From Nitrospirales bacterium (GTDB taxonomy: Bacteria > Nitrospirota > Nitrospiria > Nitrospirales > UBA8639): a DNA stretch of 54,921 nucleotides. A model generated the notes under the pieces. That model did no database searches. It saw nothing but the letters and a program-made list of their open reading frames with translations, and had not been told where the DNA came from. Each line of letters opens with the position of its first letter. Position 1 is the first letter of the stretch. The position numbers were made by a program, and so were the translations under genes. The stretch is from positions 1-54,921 of the forward strand of contig JAJDBR010000253.1 of the NCBI GenBank assembly GCA_029261275.1. The letters run 5' to 3'. Below, piece by piece: positions 35,382 to 44,147 of the stretch.

Positions 35382-35506
35382 AAATGCAACAGATTCCGTA
35401 GTTATTTCGACTAGGGTGAGTTTACGTATATTTTCAGTTTACAATCCCAAAATGACCTGATATTCTCCCTTAGATAATTTGCCTAGCCAAAGATGCCGAG
35501 GACCTC

Positions 35507-35761
35507 ATGAATACGAAACCCAAACCCGCAGATGACGCTCCCATTAAACGCAAACGCCCGGAAGCCCTGACCCAACGGGAGCAGGAAATCCTTCAACTCA
35601 TCTGGTCTGGGCTAAAAAATAAAGAAATTGCGCAGCAGCTAAAAATAAGCGTCAAAACCGTGGAAGCCCACCGTGCCAATATGATGAAAAAGGTTCGGGT
35701 GTCAAATGCGGCACAACTGCTCAACGCAGCCATTCAAGAAGGTCTAATTCAAATCAAATAA
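35507..35761 (+). CDS. Stand-alone LuxR-type DNA-binding protein
   Basis: Only 84 residues: a basic N-terminal tail and one LuxR/FixJ helix-turn-helix, LTQREQEILQLIWSGLKNKE and SVKTVEAHRANMMKKV. No receiver or ligand-binding domain precedes it; the start (ATG 35507 after GAGG) is well supported, so it is not a truncated reading. It is divergent from pilD, 125 bases away, and could control the pilin operon (inference from layout). Confidence 0.85.
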   Translation: MNTKPKPADDAPIKRKRPEALTQREQEILQLIWSGLKNKEIAQQLKISVKTVEAHRANMMKKVRVSNAAQLLNAAIQEGLIQIK

Positions 35762-35774
35762 ACCGCTTCCGCGA

Positions 35775-36539
35775 TTATCCCTTTCGCTCCCTTTGCCTGG
35801 CCGCTTCAAAAAGAGTAACTGCAACTGCTACGGATACATTTAAGGAATTGATCTTTCCCGATAAAGGAATTCGCACTCGGTCATCACATTTTTTGAGCAC
35901 AATCGGTCGAATCCCTTCCCCTTCATTCCCAAAGACCAGCGCAAGAGATCCCGTCAGATCAACCTCAGCATAGGAAGCCTTCGCTTCCGCATCCAGCGCA
36001 ATGGTTGTGATGAGCTGTTTCTGGCACTGTTCAACAAATTTACCCGTATTAGCCACTCGCGCAATTGGCACATGTTCTAAAGCTCCTGCAGAAGCCTTGG
36101 CCACCCCCGCCGTTAAACCCACGGCACGATGTTTTGGAATGACAATACCATGTCCTCCTGCTCCGTCCACTGTCCGAACAATAGCCCCCAAATTATGCGG
36201 ATCTTGTATCTGATCCAAGACTACCAGCAGGGCGGGAGTGGGACGTTGCTCTACTTCCTCCAACAATTCCTCGCCTTCAAGAAACTGTTTGGCCGCCACA
36301 CTTGCGACAACCCCCTGATGGTGGCGGTCGCCAGCTAAACGATCTAAACGATCACGGGATTCGACTGAATAGGGAATATGTCGTTCTTTGGCAAGACGCG
36401 TGAGAGGGAAGAACCGGCCATCGGCTTTTGCTAGCCAAAGTCGTTCGATAGAACGGGAAGGCGATTGCAGGGCTTCGGTAACAGGATGGAACCCATACAG
36501 CACATTGATGGACTCATCGTTTCCAGCGTGTGGTGCCAT
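35775..36539 (-). CDS. rlmB: 23S rRNA 2'-O-methyltransferase of the RlmB/TrmH family
   Basis: About 254 residues. SPOUT motifs are clear: LLVVLDQIQDPHNLGAIVRT, HGIVIPKHRAVGL, ALVFGNEGEGIRP and IPLSGKINSLNVSVAVAV. The family methylates the ribose of G2251 in 23S rRNA. ATG 36539 lies inside the end of cysS (26-base overlap); a GTG at 36503 is an alternative that removes the overlap. Last gene of the surE-dedA-cysS-rlmB group and convergent with the LuxR-type gene. Confidence 0.92.
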   Translation of the reverse strand: MAPHAGNDESINVLYGFHPVTEALQSPSRSIERLWLAKADGRFFPLTRLAKERHIPYSVESRDRLDRLAGDRHHQGVVASVAAKQFLEGEELLEEVEQRPTPALLVVLDQIQDPHNLGAIVRTVDGAGGHGIVIPKHRAVGLTAGVAKASAGALEHVPIARVANTGKFVEQCQKQLITTIALDAEAKASYAEVDLTGSLALVFGNEGEGIRPIVLKKCDDRVRIPLSGKINSLNVSVAVAVTLFEAARQRERKG

Positions 36540-37965
36540 CGGGTCGGTCTTCAAGGATAATTTTCATCTTGTCTAATTCTTGGCGGATTTTATCTGCAGT
36601 GGAAAAGTCTTTCTTGGCGCGAGCTTCATTACGAAGTTTGATTTTCGTTTCAATCCCAATAGAAAATTCATCAGAGGCACTAATTTCTCTTGTAGTTCCA
36701 AACCAGACATCTGAAGAAATATTAAACAATCCAATGGGCTCCCCAAATTTTCTGAAAATTTCTATAGCGTTTCCCTTGGCCTTATCGGATAAGCCTTTGG
36801 CTAATAACGTATTGATTTTTGCCCGTAAATCATGAAAAGCAGCGAGCGCTTTCGGCGTATTAAAATCATCATCCATACTTTCCTGAAAATTTTTGACAAA
36901 TTCCTTCAAGACTTGTTCGCAACCTTCATCACCTTGATTGCTTTCTTGAGAATCGGATTCCTCTAATCGCCGAATGAGTCCATAGATCGTAGCCAGAGCA
37001 GCATTGGCTTCAGGAAGCGATTGTTCGGAAAAATTCAGATCACTTCGATAGTGTGTGGATAAGAGATAATAGCGCAGGCATTCACCAGTTTTCGCTTCCG
37101 GACCTGCAATTGGCGACTTGTCTAAAATTGCTCGGATAGTGAAAAAATTACCAAGTGATTTGGACATTTTTTCTTTGTCCACCGTCACAAATCCATTATG
37201 TACCCAATACCGCGCAAACTCCTTCCCGGTAAAGGCACAGGATTGCGCCACTTCGTTTTCATGGTGCGGAAAGATTAAATCCTTTCCTCCGCCATGAATA
37301 TCGAAGGTGGGACCTAATTCAGCCACCGACATGGCCGAACATTCGATATGCCAACCAGGGCGACCCTTACCCCATGGACTGTCCCAGCCAGGTTCTCCAG
37401 ATTTTGAGGCTTTCCATAGGGCAAAGTCCATTGGATCCTGTTTTCGAATATCAACCTCAACTCTGGCACCAGCCTGCAACTCTTCCAAGTTTTTTCCAGA
37501 TAGTTGCCCATAGGCGGAAAATTTCTTCACGGAAAAATACACATCACCTTCTAGTTGATAGGCCATACCTTTGTTTACAAGGCCCTCAACCATATGAAGA
37601 ATATCCTGCATATGTTCGGTAGCTCGAGGCTCTGCGGTAGGTTTGGTAATACCCAAGGGCCCCATGTCTCGGTAAAAATTCTGAATATACCGCTCGCTAA
37701 TTTCATTCCAGGCCACACCATCTTTTTCGGCCCGATTGAGAATTTTGTCGTCTATGTCGGTGAAGTTTCTTACATAGGTCACCTGGTACCCTGAAAATTC
37801 CAAATAGCACCGAATCACATCGAAGGTGAGGGCACTTCGAGCATGTCCTAAATGACAATCATCATAGACCGTGACCCCACAAACATACATGCTGACCTGC
37901 TCGGGGATCAACGGGGCAAAGAGGTCTTTTTTCTTAGTCTTGGTATTATAGATAGTAATTGACAT
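36514..37965 (-). CDS. cysS: Cysteine--tRNA ligase
   Basis: 483 residues. Class I synthetase signatures HLGH (38-41) and KMSKS (266-270); zinc ligands Cys29, Cys209, His234 and Glu238 are in place, with GWHIECSAMS typical of CysRS. It charges tRNA-Cys. It is three bases from the DedA-family gene and overlaps rlmB, an arrangement that suggests one transcript. Confidence 0.97.
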   Translation of the reverse strand: MSITIYNTKTKKKDLFAPLIPEQVSMYVCGVTVYDDCHLGHARSALTFDVIRCYLEFSGYQVTYVRNFTDIDDKILNRAEKDGVAWNEISERYIQNFYRDMGPLGITKPTAEPRATEHMQDILHMVEGLVNKGMAYQLEGDVYFSVKKFSAYGQLSGKNLEELQAGARVEVDIRKQDPMDFALWKASKSGEPGWDSPWGKGRPGWHIECSAMSVAELGPTFDIHGGGKDLIFPHHENEVAQSCAFTGKEFARYWVHNGFVTVDKEKMSKSLGNFFTIRAILDKSPIAGPEAKTGECLRYYLLSTHYRSDLNFSEQSLPEANAALATIYGLIRRLEESDSQESNQGDEGCEQVLKEFVKNFQESMDDDFNTPKALAAFHDLRAKINTLLAKGLSDKAKGNAIEIFRKFGEPIGLFNISSDVWFGTTREISASDEFSIGIETKIKLRNEARAKKDFSTADKIRQELDKMKIILEDRPDGTTRWKR

Positions 37966-37968
37966 CGT

Positions 37969-38580
37969 CTACGGCTCGCGAGATGAGGTTTTTTGTGTCA
38001 TTTTCTGCCCCTGGTACTTTACGATCCAAAAACCTAGGACTAGTAAAACGATGAAGGCGATAGAAAAGAAATTAAAATATTTTTCAATAATTTCTTTCAT
38101 CCAGGGACCAAAGAATTGGATCGCGCCGGCCACGAGAAAAAATCTGGCGCCCCGACCAACCACTGAGGCCAGTATAAATGTTTTGAAATCCACAAAAAAT
38201 GCGCCAGCTCCAATCGTGAAGAGCTTATAGGGAATAGGAGTAAACCCTGCAATGAGAATCGCCCAGCCTTCATAGCGTTGGAAATACTGGTGTACGAGAT
38301 CCATGCGGTCCTGTCCCATAAATTTTGTCAATATGGGCCGGCCACCATACCAACCAATGCCATAGCCCAAGGCCCCTCCTAGAACTGACCCGACTGTGGC
38401 GACGGTAGCATACCACCAGGCATTTTCAGGATTGCCAAGCGTGAGGGCAATCAACAACACGTCAGGAGGGAGAGGGAAAAAAGAGGATTCGGCTAAGGAC
38501 AAGCCAAAGAGGACGGGAACTCCATAAGGCGATTCTGCCCAGGACAGCATCCAGTTATATAATTGTTTTGCCCATTCCAT
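37969..38580 (-). CDS. DedA/SNARE-associated family membrane protein (YqaA-type)
   Basis: 203 residues with four to five hydrophobic segments. The DedA-type core is visible: SLAESSFFPLPPDVLLIAL, GSVLGGALGYGIGWYGG and GFTPIPYKLFTIGAG. Family members act as lipid flippases (undecaprenyl-phosphate or phospholipid translocation) or in membrane homeostasis; which lipid is not evident. Located between surE and cysS. Confidence 0.9.
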   Translation of the reverse strand: MEWAKQLYNWMLSWAESPYGVPVLFGLSLAESSFFPLPPDVLLIALTLGNPENAWWYATVATVGSVLGGALGYGIGWYGGRPILTKFMGQDRMDLVHQYFQRYEGWAILIAGFTPIPYKLFTIGAGAFFVDFKTFILASVVGRGARFFLVAGAIQFFGPWMKEIIEKYFNFFSIAFIVLLVLGFWIVKYQGQKMTQKTSSREP

Positions 38581-38622
38581 ATAATTCGGTAAAGTTACCT
38601 TGAGAATGATTCCCTACAATGC

Positions 38623-39462
38623 CTACGTTCCGATCTTCCCTCTTTTTAAGTTAGTTTTTCGACTAGCAGCTGCCACAGAATTTGATTTCCCTCTAGAGAG
38701 GATTTTCTCCCAACTCTTCAGCGAATTGAGTGCCTCATAATCGGTTAAATCTAAATGCAGCGGAGTGACGGAAACCATGTTCTTTTCCACCGTATCATGG
38801 TCGGAGGGCTTTTTTCTCGCCCACGATACCCGTTCCCCTGCGATCCAGAAATAGGATCCTCCCCTCGGATCAATTTTTTCCACTACCGGTTTATCATAAC
38901 GCCTTTGGCTTAAACTGGTGAACTGTATACCTGCGATGGTCTCTTTTTTCGAACTAGGGACATTCACATTGAGAATCGTCCCTTCCGGCAATCCAGATTT
39001 CAGAATTCGCTCCGCCAGTTGTGCCGCATAATTGGAAGCAATCGCATAAGAAGCTCTGGAGCAATCTTCTAAGGAAACCGCCATGGACGGAATCCCATGG
39101 AGCATGCCTTCCAACGCACCAGCCACCGTCCCGGAATTCGTAACGTCATCTCCCAAATTCCAACCCTTATTAATTCCCGAGACCACTATTGTCGGCAGCT
39201 CAGCCTCCAGAAGCTTGCATACTGCCAAGGTGACACAATCCGCTGGTGTTCCATTGACCGCAAACCACCGAGAACGTATCTGTCGAAGACGCAATGGTTT
39301 ATGAAGGGTCATGGCTCGCCCTACCGCATTTTGTGTTTTCTCTGGAGCAACAACCCACACTTCCCCTAATGTTGCCATTGCTTTCGCCAGAGCACGTATA
39401 CCCGGCGCATGAATGCCATCATCGTTGGTGACAAGAATTCGTCTTGTTTTGGAAGAAGACAT
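38623..39462 (-). CDS. surE: 5'/3'-nucleotidase SurE
   Basis: 279 residues. The metal-site start RRILVTNDDGIHAPGIRALA and the blocks VNGTPADCVTLAV, VVSGINKGWNLGDDVTNSGTV and LNVNVPS identify SurE, which dephosphorylates nucleoside monophosphates and short polyphosphate. A basic tail of about 20 residues ends the protein. First gene of its group, 32 bases past the For operon terminator. Confidence 0.95.
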   Translation of the reverse strand: MSSSKTRRILVTNDDGIHAPGIRALAKAMATLGEVWVVAPEKTQNAVGRAMTLHKPLRLRQIRSRWFAVNGTPADCVTLAVCKLLEAELPTIVVSGINKGWNLGDDVTNSGTVAGALEGMLHGIPSMAVSLEDCSRASYAIASNYAAQLAERILKSGLPEGTILNVNVPSSKKETIAGIQFTSLSQRRYDKPVVEKIDPRGGSYFWIAGERVSWARKKPSDHDTVEKNMVSVTPLHLDLTDYEALNSLKSWEKILSRGKSNSVAAASRKTNLKRGKIGT

Positions 39463-39493
39463 AAGGTATTGGGAGTTTGCAGAAGATAAAGAA

Positions 39494-39524
39494 AAGCCCG
39501 CCCCAATTTCTTTGGGACGGGCTT
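39494..39524 (-). terminator. Rho-independent terminator of the For operon
   Basis: AAGCCCGCCCCAA (39494-39506) pairs with TTGGGACGGGCTT (39512-39524), one mismatch in 13 with a 5-base loop, followed on the minus strand by TTTTCTTT. It lies 30 bases after the forA stop and just before surE. Confidence 0.9.
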
Positions 39525-39554
39525 GTCAATTTACTCAATTGTTGGACAATTGAA

Positions 39555-40907
39555 TTAGATGCTTTTCATAAATTCTGCTACGGCGGCTGGATCTGCCACT
39601 CCCATAATTGCTGAAGGAGGAACGGTGTTGGATTTTTTCCCAGTCAAGCCGCATTCTATTTCGTCGGTAATCATTTCAACGGGCATGGACATTCCCCCGT
39701 AGACATGTGGACCAGCCACAATTTTTGCATTCGAGAACCCGTAAATTGCGGTAGCCACATCCTTCGCCAGCCAGCCAACAAAATTAAACTCGGGAATAAC
39801 AATAAGCTTAGCCTTCGTACACAGTCTCCTCAGTTCGTTTGTTGGGAATGGTCGCAAGGAACGAATCTTGATTAATCCTGCTTTAATACCTCTTTCCGTA
39901 CATTGACGGACTGCCTCGCGGGATTGGGCGGCTGCACTTCCCGAAGCAATAAGGAGAACATCTGCTCCATCCACATCCTGCGCTTCTAACAATCCGTCCA
40001 TATATTGTTCAATATATTTCCTTGACCGCTCAACACCAGCCCAGACTTCCTGCTGCCACACCGCGTGGATGTTGTAGGCCATAAAATTCGATTTTTGAAC
40101 TGGAGCATCACGAGACAATCGAGCTGGAGGATTTTCAGCATCTAAAACGGGCACAGAGCCTCGGTAAGGATCCCGAGCTGGTAACTTGAACCCTTTATCC
40201 TGCATCGAACAATATCCTCGAGCATGCGTTACAAAAAAACCATCACAGCAGACACCGACCGGGAGGGTCACGTCATTTTTTTCGCTGATAATAAAGCCCT
40301 TCATAATAAAATCAAACAGGTCCTGTTGATTTTCTGCATGAAAGACCAACATCCCGCTGTTCAATAGGTAGGCAATTTCAATATTATCCGGTTGGATAGC
40401 CAGCGGAGCATTGACGACTCGGCATGTAAACATGCAAACAGCAGGAAGACGGTGACCAGCCCACGAGACGATAGGCTCAAGACCCCGTAATGTTCCAGGA
40501 CCAGCTGTGGCCGTAAAGGCTCGCACACCTGCGCGCGAAGCACCAGCAATGGCCGACATGACTCCATATTCTTCTTCGCCTCGATAAAATTCCTTCACAT
40601 ACCCTTCGCCATACAAGACCCCAATTAATTGCAATGTTTCACTTTGTGGGGTAATGGGATAGGCGACGGACATATCGACATTTGAGCGCCTCACCGCTTC
40701 TTTTGCACATTCACTACCCGTGATGAATTCCCGTTCACGAGGAGCCTCATTAAACATAAATTCCGGAGAAACTTCTACCTGGCGTTTGGCATCCCCATGG
40801 GGGTCTTTTCTTCCTTTTCCACTATCAGCCTTTGGTGCTTCAGGTGCACTCGTAATTGGATCACCTTGGGGATTGGTTTTGACTTCTGCTTCTAAACCTT
40901 CACTCAT
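39555..40907 (-). CDS. forA: 2-oxoacid:ferredoxin oxidoreductase alpha subunit
   Basis: 450 residues. N-terminal acidic, low-complexity extension of about 50 residues, then the pyrimidine-binding domain (AVRRSNVDMSVAYPITPQSE, AFTATAGPGTLRGLEP) and the C-terminal transketolase-like domain (VLLIASGSAAAQSREAV, IRSLRPFPTNELRRL). With the beta subunit it binds 2-oxoacid and thiamine diphosphate. In rTCA the enzyme carboxylates succinyl-CoA to 2-oxoglutarate, or acetyl-CoA to pyruvate; sequence alone does not decide which. Last gene of the operon. Confidence 0.92.
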   Translation of the reverse strand: MSEGLEAEVKTNPQGDPITSAPEAPKADSGKGRKDPHGDAKRQVEVSPEFMFNEAPREREFITGSECAKEAVRRSNVDMSVAYPITPQSETLQLIGVLYGEGYVKEFYRGEEEYGVMSAIAGASRAGVRAFTATAGPGTLRGLEPIVSWAGHRLPAVCMFTCRVVNAPLAIQPDNIEIAYLLNSGMLVFHAENQQDLFDFIMKGFIISEKNDVTLPVGVCCDGFFVTHARGYCSMQDKGFKLPARDPYRGSVPVLDAENPPARLSRDAPVQKSNFMAYNIHAVWQQEVWAGVERSRKYIEQYMDGLLEAQDVDGADVLLIASGSAAAQSREAVRQCTERGIKAGLIKIRSLRPFPTNELRRLCTKAKLIVIPEFNFVGWLAKDVATAIYGFSNAKIVAGPHVYGGMSMPVEMITDEIECGLTGKKSNTVPPSAIMGVADPAAVAEFMKSI

Positions 40908-40951
40908 GGTTAGATCCCCCTATTCCTAAAATAAAAAAATTCTAACAAAAC

Positions 40952-41713
40952 TTATGATTCCCTCTGCATGTGCTCAGCTTTATGTCCAAACGCCGCGGCG
41001 TTTCCATCAACCGGGCTTGCAATACTGAAATCCAGAGGATTGGTGTGTGATTTACCATCATGCACCCTAGACTGCAGACCGGTAAAACGCACATTCTCTC
41101 CATTTTCTGGTAATTTAATTCCCATTTCTTCGCGTACCCGTTTAAAGACGGCCGTAACTCTTCGGATCTTTGCCGCATCCGAATCTCTTACCGTGAACAT
41201 GGCATCTTCATGGCCTTGTTCCGCACAAATAGCAGAAGTCCAACAATTTGTTCCGGCCCGAATCATCTTAAGGGTCAAATTAGCATAGTGACAATGCACC
41301 CCGATAAAAATACAGGCTTCAATCTTATTCCCCCAAATCGTCAGATTTGGATGATTCGGATTGATCACTTCTTCCGGTTCAACCTTAGGGTACTTGGGGC
41401 GATAATCTGGCATGGGGATGACCAGCACTTCTGGCAATTGGGCTGCGAGCTCTAAAACAGCCCTCGCCTTATCCGCAGCATGATCATTCCAATTCCACAA
41501 TACCAACGGACCGGGGAAAATTGTTGCATTCTTGCGGGTCAACATCGTGTGCGCCATGGCTTCCATGGCCAGCTCTTCCGCGACAACATGGCCAAATTTC
41601 AGACCATTTCCTTCGTCTGGCGTCAGTACGCCAAGCTCCGCAGCCGATGGTGGATGGAAACCTTGTGGCCCTGGAGCCACAATTGCATCTTCTAGTTCTT
41701 TCGTTAATTCCAC
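40952..41713 (-). CDS. forE: 2-oxoacid:ferredoxin oxidoreductase epsilon subunit, CODH-epsilon-like
   Basis: 253 residues, present only in the five-subunit oxidoreductases of organisms such as Hydrogenobacter and Nitrospira (family knowledge). The core (KNATIFPGPLVLWNWNDHAA, IWGNKIEACIFIGVHCHYAN, MIRAGTNCWTSAICAEQGHE) resembles the epsilon subunit of acetyl-CoA decarbonylase/CO dehydrogenase. Its role in the complex is not established to my knowledge. The start is GTG 41713, supported by CGGAG upstream. Confidence 0.82.
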   Translation of the reverse strand: MELTKELEDAIVAPGPQGFHPPSAAELGVLTPDEGNGLKFGHVVAEELAMEAMAHTMLTRKNATIFPGPLVLWNWNDHAADKARAVLELAAQLPEVLVIPMPDYRPKYPKVEPEEVINPNHPNLTIWGNKIEACIFIGVHCHYANLTLKMIRAGTNCWTSAICAEQGHEDAMFTVRDSDAAKIRRVTAVFKRVREEMGIKLPENGENVRFTGLQSRVHDGKSHTNPLDFSIASPVDGNAAAFGHKAEHMQRES

Positions 41714-41764
41714 GTTGGACTCCGATTCAAAGTAATTACGAAATAAGCAAGAAAGCCATTGAGT

Positions 41765-42088
41765 TTAAGACTGCCACGGACTTGCTAACACCGCTTTGGT
41801 ATTTTTTTCTTTGTATGTAATATTTGGAGTGAGCGCCTGATCACCGATTTGATCAATCATTTCCATTTTAATGGCCTTATGTTTCGCCATGTTATCGCAC
41901 ACCCACACACATTGAGCACAGCCCTTACAACGGTCAACAGCCACATAGGCCGACCCATATTTCAAGCCCTTATCTTTGCCTGCCTCGGTATCATATTGAA
42001 TGGTATTGGCTTCTGGGCAATATTGGGTACATAATTTACAGCTGGTGGCCGCACATATTTCCTGATCAATATTTGCTACAAGATACAT
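41765..42088 (-). CDS. forD: 2-oxoacid:ferredoxin oxidoreductase delta (ferredoxin) subunit
   Basis: 107 residues with two [4Fe-4S] motifs: CKLCTQYCPEANT (preceded by another Cys in CAATSC) and CKGCAQCVWVCD. The first has the spacing C-x4-C-x2-C-x3-C, a variant of the usual C-x2-C. It would pass electrons between ferredoxin and the catalytic subunits. ATG 42088 follows AAGGGG. Between forG and forE. Confidence 0.9.
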   Translation of the reverse strand: MYLVANIDQEICAATSCKLCTQYCPEANTIQYDTEAGKDKGLKYGSAYVAVDRCKGCAQCVWVCDNMAKHKAIKMEMIDQIGDQALTPNITYKEKNTKAVLASPWQS

Positions 42089-42115
42089 CGCATTCCCCTT
42101 TCAATTTCCTCTTTA

Positions 42116-42838
42116 TTAGGCTGAAGCCTTTGCTTTTGCATCTGTTTGATCGGACATTGAGGACGCTCCCAATGTCCACCCATTATCGACAGCATAATCC
42201 CATCCAGCCTTGACCACCGCTAAGTTTTTATCAATCAGCTCTGCCTTTTTCTTGAACTTTCTCTCCACCACACTATCCAATGCGGCTGTTCCTCCAGAAA
42301 CCACAAATCCTTTTCCGAGAAATCGATCTTTCACAGCCGTACCGCAGGCCTCTAAATTTGAAAGGCCCGTGATCGCGCCGATTGCCCCAACCATCGCCAT
42401 ATTCGTGGCCAAATCGATTCCCGCCACATCTAGCGACATTTGAGTCGCTGGAAGGTAATAGATTTTCGCATTGAGGTCTTTTAATTCCGCCGCTTGATCT
42501 GGCTCAAGAGTCATAGGGTTATTGCTATTGATCAGAACGATTCCGTCCTGTTTTAAGCCATAATAAAATGGATTCGTGTAGCTCTTCCCATGGGTGATAC
42601 ACTGCGGATGAAAGATCATGAGGATGTGGGGGAAAGTTATTTCTCCAATTTCATAGATAGGTTCATTCGAAACCCGTACGTAGCTTTCGACCGGAGCCAT
42701 TCGCTTTTCAGATCCATAGAACGGAACGATGGTACTTTCACCACCGGCATTAATAACCGCCGTGCTAAAAATATGCGAGCCGGTTACGACACCTTGACCC
42801 CCAACGCCTGCCATACGGATGTTATAACGAATAGCCAT
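42116..42838 (-). CDS. forG: 2-oxoacid:ferredoxin oxidoreductase gamma subunit
   Basis: 240 residues. The gamma-domain opens IRMAGVGGQGVVTGSHIFST and contains FYGSEKRMAPVESYVRVS and ATNMAMVGAIGAITGL, as in pyruvate and 2-oxoglutarate ferredoxin oxidoreductases, where it contributes to CoA binding. ATG 42838 follows GGGAGGTG. The C-terminus carries an Ala/Lys/Ser-rich tail. Confidence 0.92.
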   Translation of the reverse strand: MAIRYNIRMAGVGGQGVVTGSHIFSTAVINAGGESTIVPFYGSEKRMAPVESYVRVSNEPIYEIGEITFPHILMIFHPQCITHGKSYTNPFYYGLKQDGIVLINSNNPMTLEPDQAAELKDLNAKIYYLPATQMSLDVAGIDLATNMAMVGAIGAITGLSNLEACGTAVKDRFLGKGFVVSGGTAALDSVVERKFKKKAELIDKNLAVVKAGWDYAVDNGWTLGASSMSDQTDAKAKASA

Positions 42839-42900
42839 CTCTACACCTCCCTCATCACAATGTAAACCGCCAAAACCCTAATAATACCGAACACAAGAAG

Positions 42901-43791
42901 CTAGCCCTTTGTCACTGCCTTAGCCGGCTTCGGGAGATATTCTTTATACCCATAGAGTCCAGCTAAATGCTCTTTTGCTTCGTCCGAAATATATTCAGTA
43001 AATGCATAACGGTCGCTCTCAACATCCTTACAATCTTGCAACACTTGATCTGTGGGAATCGCATATTCAATGTTACAGGAGGTATAGGCTTGGATGTAGG
43101 TTGGGCCCACTTCACGGGCGATTAAGATCGCTTTTTTAATGACACTTTCTACTCTTCTTGGGTTGTTGGGAACCACGGTCGCCACATACGCACAACCAGC
43201 CACCTTGGCCATTCCCAACATATCCATCTTTTCAAATTTTTTCCCCAAAGGCGCCATCTTCAAAACCTGGCCCTTGTTGGTCATTCCACTTTCTTGGCCA
43301 CCAGTATTTCCATACACTTCGTTATCCAACATGATGGTCGTAAATTTTTCTTTTCGAAACCAGGAATGCAAGGTTTGAGCAAAACCAATGTCTGCCATTC
43401 CCCCATCACCCGCCATCACAACAACATCTTTGGGGCGATCTCCAAACCTTAAGCGAAGTCCGCGCGATAACCCACTCGCCACGCCATTTTGGTCGCCGTA
43501 ATTTCCATAGACAAAAGGAACAGCAGCTTGAGAAATCGCCAACCGTCCACAACCAGCCGTTCCAACCGTAATGGTATCTTCTGGGTTTGGGAAGGCAATA
43601 AACGCTAAGCGAATAAATAGCGTCATCGCGCATCCCGCACACATGGGATGCTCTTCCATTATTTCTTTAAAGGTCCCGACTTGGGATACGGCCGTCTTTT
43701 TGCCAAAAGGGCCATGATCCACCATATCGCGATATTCTTTAGGCATAAACTTTCCAAAACCTGGGGTAAATTTCACGTAATCGAGACTCAT
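42901..43791 (-). CDS. forB: 2-oxoacid:ferredoxin oxidoreductase beta subunit
   Basis: 296 residues, thiamine-diphosphate-binding subunit. The TPP motif is VVMAGDGGMADIGFAQTLHS with Asn in LDNEVYGNTGGQES; Cys residues in HPMCAGCAMTLFIR and the glycine-rich GTAGCGRLAISQ provide cluster ligands and the active-site loop. First gene of the operon with a strong AAGGAGGAG before ATG 43791. Confidence 0.93.
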   Translation of the reverse strand: MSLDYVKFTPGFGKFMPKEYRDMVDHGPFGKKTAVSQVGTFKEIMEEHPMCAGCAMTLFIRLAFIAFPNPEDTITVGTAGCGRLAISQAAVPFVYGNYGDQNGVASGLSRGLRLRFGDRPKDVVVMAGDGGMADIGFAQTLHSWFRKEKFTTIMLDNEVYGNTGGQESGMTNKGQVLKMAPLGKKFEKMDMLGMAKVAGCAYVATVVPNNPRRVESVIKKAILIAREVGPTYIQAYTSCNIEYAIPTDQVLQDCKDVESDRYAFTEYISDEAKEHLAGLYGYKEYLPKPAKAVTKG

Positions 43792-44147
43792 ATGCTGTCT
43801 CCTCCTTGTTAAAAAAACGATCAGAGTATCCGTCGTTTTATTTGGTCAGAAAATTTATCTCGTATCCACTCAAAACCACTGAAAACACTTGCAATTCATC
43901 AAGCTAACAGAGAAACCAGACTTTATCAATTTTAGTGAGTATTAATCTAGGTGAATTTGGTTGACAATTCAATACAAAAGAAGGCCCATTCCCTAAAAAA
44001 GAAGACCCATGAGACCTTCAGCCTGATTAGGCCTTTTGTCCCAGAAATGTTGGAAATTCAAAAATACAAAGGAAGGATGAATTCCGCTAAAGGGCACCAA
44101 ACCAAGAAGAAGTCTTGCCCCTGCCACCCCAACGGAGGGAATGTTGT
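43792..44147. other. Intergenic region upstream of the For operon
   Basis: About 350 bases with the forB ribosome binding site at its left end. A TTGTCA with TAATAC 17 bases further (minus strand, about 43945-43973) could be a promoter, but the -10 is poor. A plus-strand frame of 66 codons has low-complexity Lys/His/Cys-rich sequence and no ribosome binding site. Nothing else is supported. Confidence 0.3.
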
